From a virus: a stretch of 39,429 bases of DNA. Positions 36,846-39,429 of the stretch are shown one piece after another. Both the position numbers and the translations under genes were made by a program. Under the pieces are notes generated by a model. It was not told where the DNA came from, did not search any database, and worked only from the letters and a program-made list of their open reading frames with translations. Within the stretch, counting starts at the first letter, position 1, and every line of letters begins with the position of its first letter. The stretch covers positions 1 to 39,429 of the IMG/VR virus record IMGVR_UViG_3300035661_000155. The stretch is one strand, 5' to 3'.

Positions 36846-37451
36846 TCACGTAATGACGGTGGTGGATGGGCCTTGAGCATCAAGCGTGGGGCCAACGCTG
36901 ACATTGGTTTGCGTTTGTTTGACCGCGTAGTCGGCCTCAGTCTGCGTGGTAGCGTAATTGACCGCATAGAACAGGTCGCGCCGATAGATTCCTTGATTCT
37001 GCCGGTCGTCGTCCTGCGTTGAGTTCACGTAGGTCATCACGCCTTGCGATCCGTCGGCCAGCGTCAATCGGGTAACGGCGGCCAACGCGCTATCGATGGC
37101 TTTTGCAACCGGGTCGCGCCGGTCAAAACAGCTTGCCCACAGGGTGATTTGGAAGGTTCGAGTTTGCCGCCGGATTTCCAGAATGCTCACGCCCTGCGTG
37201 CCGTCGTTACTCTGTTCAATCCATTCGGTATCGCCGAGCATTACCGATGTCACACGGTCGCCCGGTCGCGGGAACACTGAAATATGCACTTTTCCCGCCC
37301 GCACGTCGGCCTCGAGCTGCTGCGGGTTCGGCCAGCCTTGATAGACCAGAATCGGGCAGTTGCCGACCGACGGCTGCGCGGTGCCGTTGGGATAAGCGGC
37401 CAGCGCAATCGCCGCGACAAGCGCCTGACCGACTTCTGTGAGGTCTGCCAT
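36846..37451 (-). CDS. Tail completion / terminator-like protein
   Basis: 201 aa. MADLTEVGQALVAAIALAAY then GWPNPQQLEADVRAGKVHIS and the strand-rich TFQITLWASCFDRRDPVAKA fit proteins that cap the tube at the head side. They are placed between connectors and sheath, as here. The start overlaps the previous stop as TAATG. The assignment is by position and pattern. Confidence 0.6.
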   Translation of the reverse strand: MADLTEVGQALVAAIALAAYPNGTAQPSVGNCPILVYQGWPNPQQLEADVRAGKVHISVFPRPGDRVTSVMLGDTEWIEQSNDGTQGVSILEIRRQTRTFQITLWASCFDRRDPVAKAIDSALAAVTRLTLADGSQGVMTYVNSTQDDDRQNQGIYRRDLFYAVNYATTQTEADYAVKQTQTNVSVGPTLDAQGPSTTVIT

Positions 37452-38143
37452 TACGTGTGTTGCTCCTGTGCGTTGATTCGCCAGCCAATGTCGCTGAGTT
37501 CAGCGGCATCGATGGCGTACCGTTTTCCGAGGTCGTCGGTCACAATGTCGCCAGCGCTTAGCACCACCGGAACAGACGGCGGTAGCAGGATGCGCCAGCC
37601 GGAATTTTTCACGTCGCCGGGCAAGCCGATTGCATCCCGACTTTTGCCGCCTAACAGAATGGCGCATGGCCAGCCAACAAAAACACCGCCATTGCTGGCG
37701 GGGTTAGTGCCGATCACATCGATGGACTCGGCTGGTGCATCGCAAATTCCGTTGTATCCAACCGCACCGACCGTTCCCGCTGCTCCTTGCGGAGCGGCAC
37801 GCGACAAGCGAACCTTGCGGTTGCAATCGACACAGATGATCGGCAGCAGCGATTGCTGCGCGGCGATGTACTTGATGTCCAGCGGGTTAGCTGGGTGCAC
37901 CAGATAGTCACCGGCCTGCGTCACGCGAGCGTCGAAATCGCCATACCAGAAGGCATCGCCCGGCATGTTGGGAGACTTGTAGCTGTTGTCGCCCGAATTG
38001 AACGCGGCCTTGATCGTAGCGACCTGATTGGACATTGGGTCGGAGGCGGTCGCCGGCCTGAACACACCGTAATCCAAACCAAGCCGCAAGGCCACCTTGC
38101 CGCGCCCGGCATAAATCTTGGCGTTGATCCGAGCGGCGTTCAC
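37451..38143 (-). CDS. Head-tail joining protein, unknown family
   Basis: 230 aa from GTG 38143, which overlaps the previous TGA as GTGA; the longer frame to 38209 lies over that gene. It starts MNAARINAKIYAGRGKVALR. The middle is beta-rich with a repeated Gly/Pro/Asn pattern (WYGDFDARVTQAGDYLVHPA). The C-terminal DLGKRYAIDAAELSDIGWRI ends the protein. In similar phages this position holds a minor head or tail-attachment protein. Confidence 0.6.
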   Translation of the reverse strand: MNAARINAKIYAGRGKVALRLGLDYGVFRPATASDPMSNQVATIKAAFNSGDNSYKSPNMPGDAFWYGDFDARVTQAGDYLVHPANPLDIKYIAAQQSLLPIICVDCNRKVRLSRAAPQGAAGTVGAVGYNGICDAPAESIDVIGTNPASNGGVFVGWPCAILLGGKSRDAIGLPGDVKNSGWRILLPPSVPVVLSAGDIVTDDLGKRYAIDAAELSDIGWRINAQEQHT

Positions 38144-38523
38144 ACGATCACCGACAGGCCACCGCCAGCGCCGAGGTTTGGCCCAGGCGGGATGCCAAGA
38201 AAGCCGCACATCTGGCGGCGGAAGTCGAAATACAACCTCCGGCGGTCGAGGTGCTCGTTCTTGTTGTGCTTCCAGACGGCGGCCTCGTCCGTGTCTAGAT
38301 TTTGCGTGGTCTGATCAACCATGTCGGTTTCAAGCGTTGTCAGGCGTGCCAGATACACCGTGCGCAGCGTCGATTCCTCGGCATCTTGCAGGTTGTTCAG
38401 CTTGTATTCCAGCGTCCCGTATACCGTCGAGAACCGATAGCCTGACGCCGGAAGCGCCTGCTGGCCGAAGCTTCCATAACCTGCAAATCGGCGCACGTCG
38501 ACTTTTTCGGCGTCCGTAAGCAT
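38140..38523 (-). CDS. Head-tail connector protein
   Basis: 127 aa: MLTDAEKVDVRRFAGYGSFG, then YKLNNLQDAEESTLRTVYLA and RRRLYFDFRRQMCGFLGIPP. It is mostly helical, like the gp6/gp15-type adaptor rings that sit under the portal. It begins three bases after the previous stop and overlaps the next gene. The call is by position and helical pattern. Confidence 0.6.
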   Translation of the reverse strand: MLTDAEKVDVRRFAGYGSFGQQALPASGYRFSTVYGTLEYKLNNLQDAEESTLRTVYLARLTTLETDMVDQTTQNLDTDEAAVWKHNKNEHLDRRRLYFDFRRQMCGFLGIPPGPNLGAGGGLSVIV

Positions 38524-38526
38524 GGC

Positions 38527-38769
38527 TTACTCCAGTGGCGCTTGCCGTTCGACCAGCAGTTTGATGTCGTCGGGGTCGGTCACTTCCTGACCGGATTGCC
38601 AGTAGCGGCGCTCGCCGGTTTCATCGTCGACGAAGCCGTAAGGCGAAGCCAGCTTGACCGATTCTGGTAAGGGTGCTGCCGTTGGCTGGTTGCCCTTGTT
38701 TTGTGTGGGTTGTGCCGTAGTCTCGTCCGCCTTGGGCGTTTCGGGATCGTTGTCCTGTGCGGTTGCCAT
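38527..38769 (-). CDS. Small head-associated protein
   Basis: 80 aa with GGAG upstream. A disordered acidic, Pro/Thr/Gln-rich N-terminus (about 1-35) precedes a conserved-looking C-terminal part VKLASPYGFVDDETGERRYW (about 38-57) and EVTDPDDIKLLVERQAPLE. I recognise this C-terminal pattern from small genes that follow the capsid gene in other phages. Function unknown. Confidence 0.6.
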   Translation of the reverse strand: MATAQDNDPETPKADETTAQPTQNKGNQPTAAPLPESVKLASPYGFVDDETGERRYWQSGQEVTDPDDIKLLVERQAPLE

Positions 38770-38785
38770 TTTTAAACTCCAAATG

Positions 38786-38806
38786 AAAAACGCCCCGAAG
38801 GGCGTT
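38786..38806 (-). terminator. Strong rho-independent terminator after the capsid gene
   Basis: On the minus strand AACGCCC-TTC-GGGGCGTT with a tight loop is followed by T5. It lies 118 bases after the capsid stop, so it ends the abundant capsid mRNA before the connector genes. The rest of 38807-38923 shows no gene. Confidence 0.9.
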
Positions 38807-38923
38807 GCATGACGCGTGCGAATCTTGGTGTATTTGCCTGGTGCACGCCGAAGCGCTCGCGGTATCCGTCATCAAGCAGGGTTCCATCGGGGAACCCTGG
38901 CGACGGAATTCAATAACAATCAC

Positions 38924-39429
38924 TCACGCTGCATGCTCGATCACCACCGCACGCTTGTAGTAAGTCTGCGAAGCGGTCGGGATGATGGACGAGGTGGCGG
39001 TCGCGTCGGTCGGGGCCGTGAAGCCACCAATCCAGAACCAAGACTGAGCGATGATTTGTTGCAAGCGGTCAATCGGAGCGCGAACAACCTGCACCACATC
39101 ATCCATCGTCTGAACGATGCTGTTGACACCAGAGGCGTCCATAGCGCGCTGTTCCATACCTGCGAAGTCGCCTTCCACAAGAGCACCGGGAGCGCACAGG
39201 ACGGGGCGACGCACACCGGCAGTAACGCCAGTGTTGGCCGGCTGGTACGGCGCTTCAGTGGTCGGGATGAAATTGCATCCGAGAAGCTGGAACACCTTGC
39301 CAACGCGCATTTCCTGCGAGCCGTACTGACCTTGGTACATCAGCTTGAAGTCGTTGTCCGCCCACAACTGACGCATCGACATGTTGTCGAGGTACAGGTT
39401 GAACGTCACCGAATCCATGCCGGTGTTGT
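38924..39429 (-). CDS. Major capsid protein, C-terminal part (joins 1-992)
   Basis: This is the same gene as at 1-992, separated only by the contig break. Bases 39303-39429 duplicate 1-127. The C-terminal 125 or so residues after the duplicated part include KVFQLLGCNFIPTTEAPYQP, GVRRPVLCAPGALVEGDFAG and the end YYKRAVVIEHAA. An internal ATG at 39418 is not a true start, because the frame is open upstream across the circle. In the closed genome the gene is 1,371 bp (456 aa). Confidence 0.85.
   Translation of the reverse strand, partial: NTGMDSVTFNLYLDNMSMRQLWADNDFKLMYQGQYGSQEMRVGKVFQLLGCNFIPTTEAPYQPANTGVTAGVRRPVLCAPGALVEGDFAGMEQRAMDASGVNSIVQTMDDVVQVVRAPIDRLQQIIAQSWFWIGGFTAPTDATATSSIIPTASQTYYKRAVVIEHAA
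39303..39429. repeat. Contig-end direct repeat, right copy
   Basis: Identical to bases 1-127. See the left copy for interpretation. Confidence 0.9.

Noticed and set aside
38924-39418. Stand-alone 164-aa gene at the right end
   Set aside because: The frame continues upstream through the circular junction. It is the C-terminus of the capsid protein.

Overview
The window is a complete or nearly complete genome of a tailed phage with a contractile tail (Caudoviricetes, myovirus morphology), read as one linear contig. The last 127 bases (39303-39429) repeat bases 1-127 exactly, so the molecule closes into a circle of 39,302 bp. The ends fall inside the major capsid gene. The GC-rich sequence, the Rz/Rz1 spanin pair, the GH108-type lysozyme and the NinB, RusA and SSB set indicate a Gram-negative host. 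A proteobacterium, perhaps a betaproteobacterium, is my inference. No integrase, C1-type repressor or transposase is visible, and I see no tRNA.

Layout. (a) On the minus strand, 6535 down to 1 and then around the junction to 21872, lie the late genes: small terminase, large terminase (split by an intein), portal, a virion protein, scaffold, major capsid protein, head-tail connectors, tail completion, sheath, tube, a tail assembly chaperone with a -1 frameshift, tape measure, hub and baseplate proteins, tail fibre and its assembly protein, a peptidase-like protein, then holin, lysozyme and nested spanins. (b) On the plus strand, 8382 to 21831, lie the early genes: small regulators, Gly-Ser repeat proteins, a RecA/Sak4-like ATPase, a 3'-5' exonuclease, SSB, NinB, a Cro-like protein, two replication proteins, RusA, a Q-like regulator and a block of accessory genes. 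(c) A short minus-strand operon at 6799-7851 carries a methyltransferase and two small genes. Divergent promoters lie between it and the early genes.

Two features stand out. First, the early region ends in what looks like an integron-type gene-cassette array without an integrase. Four or five attC-like folding sites (19060-21508, plus strand) separate small single-gene units, and each preceding stop codon lies in or next to the site. A sixth, very similar site lies on the minus strand at 7374-7466 in front of the methyltransferase. Second, the large terminase contains a 324-residue intein next to its Walker B motif. The middle of that intein is overlapped on the opposite strand by a complete HNH homing endonuclease gene, so both strands are coding.

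Other points: a methylase C-terminal remnant in front of terS, a lone plus-strand membrane gene inside the late operon, duplicated leader peptides around the Gly-Ser genes, and an SSB whose acidic tip is not terminal.
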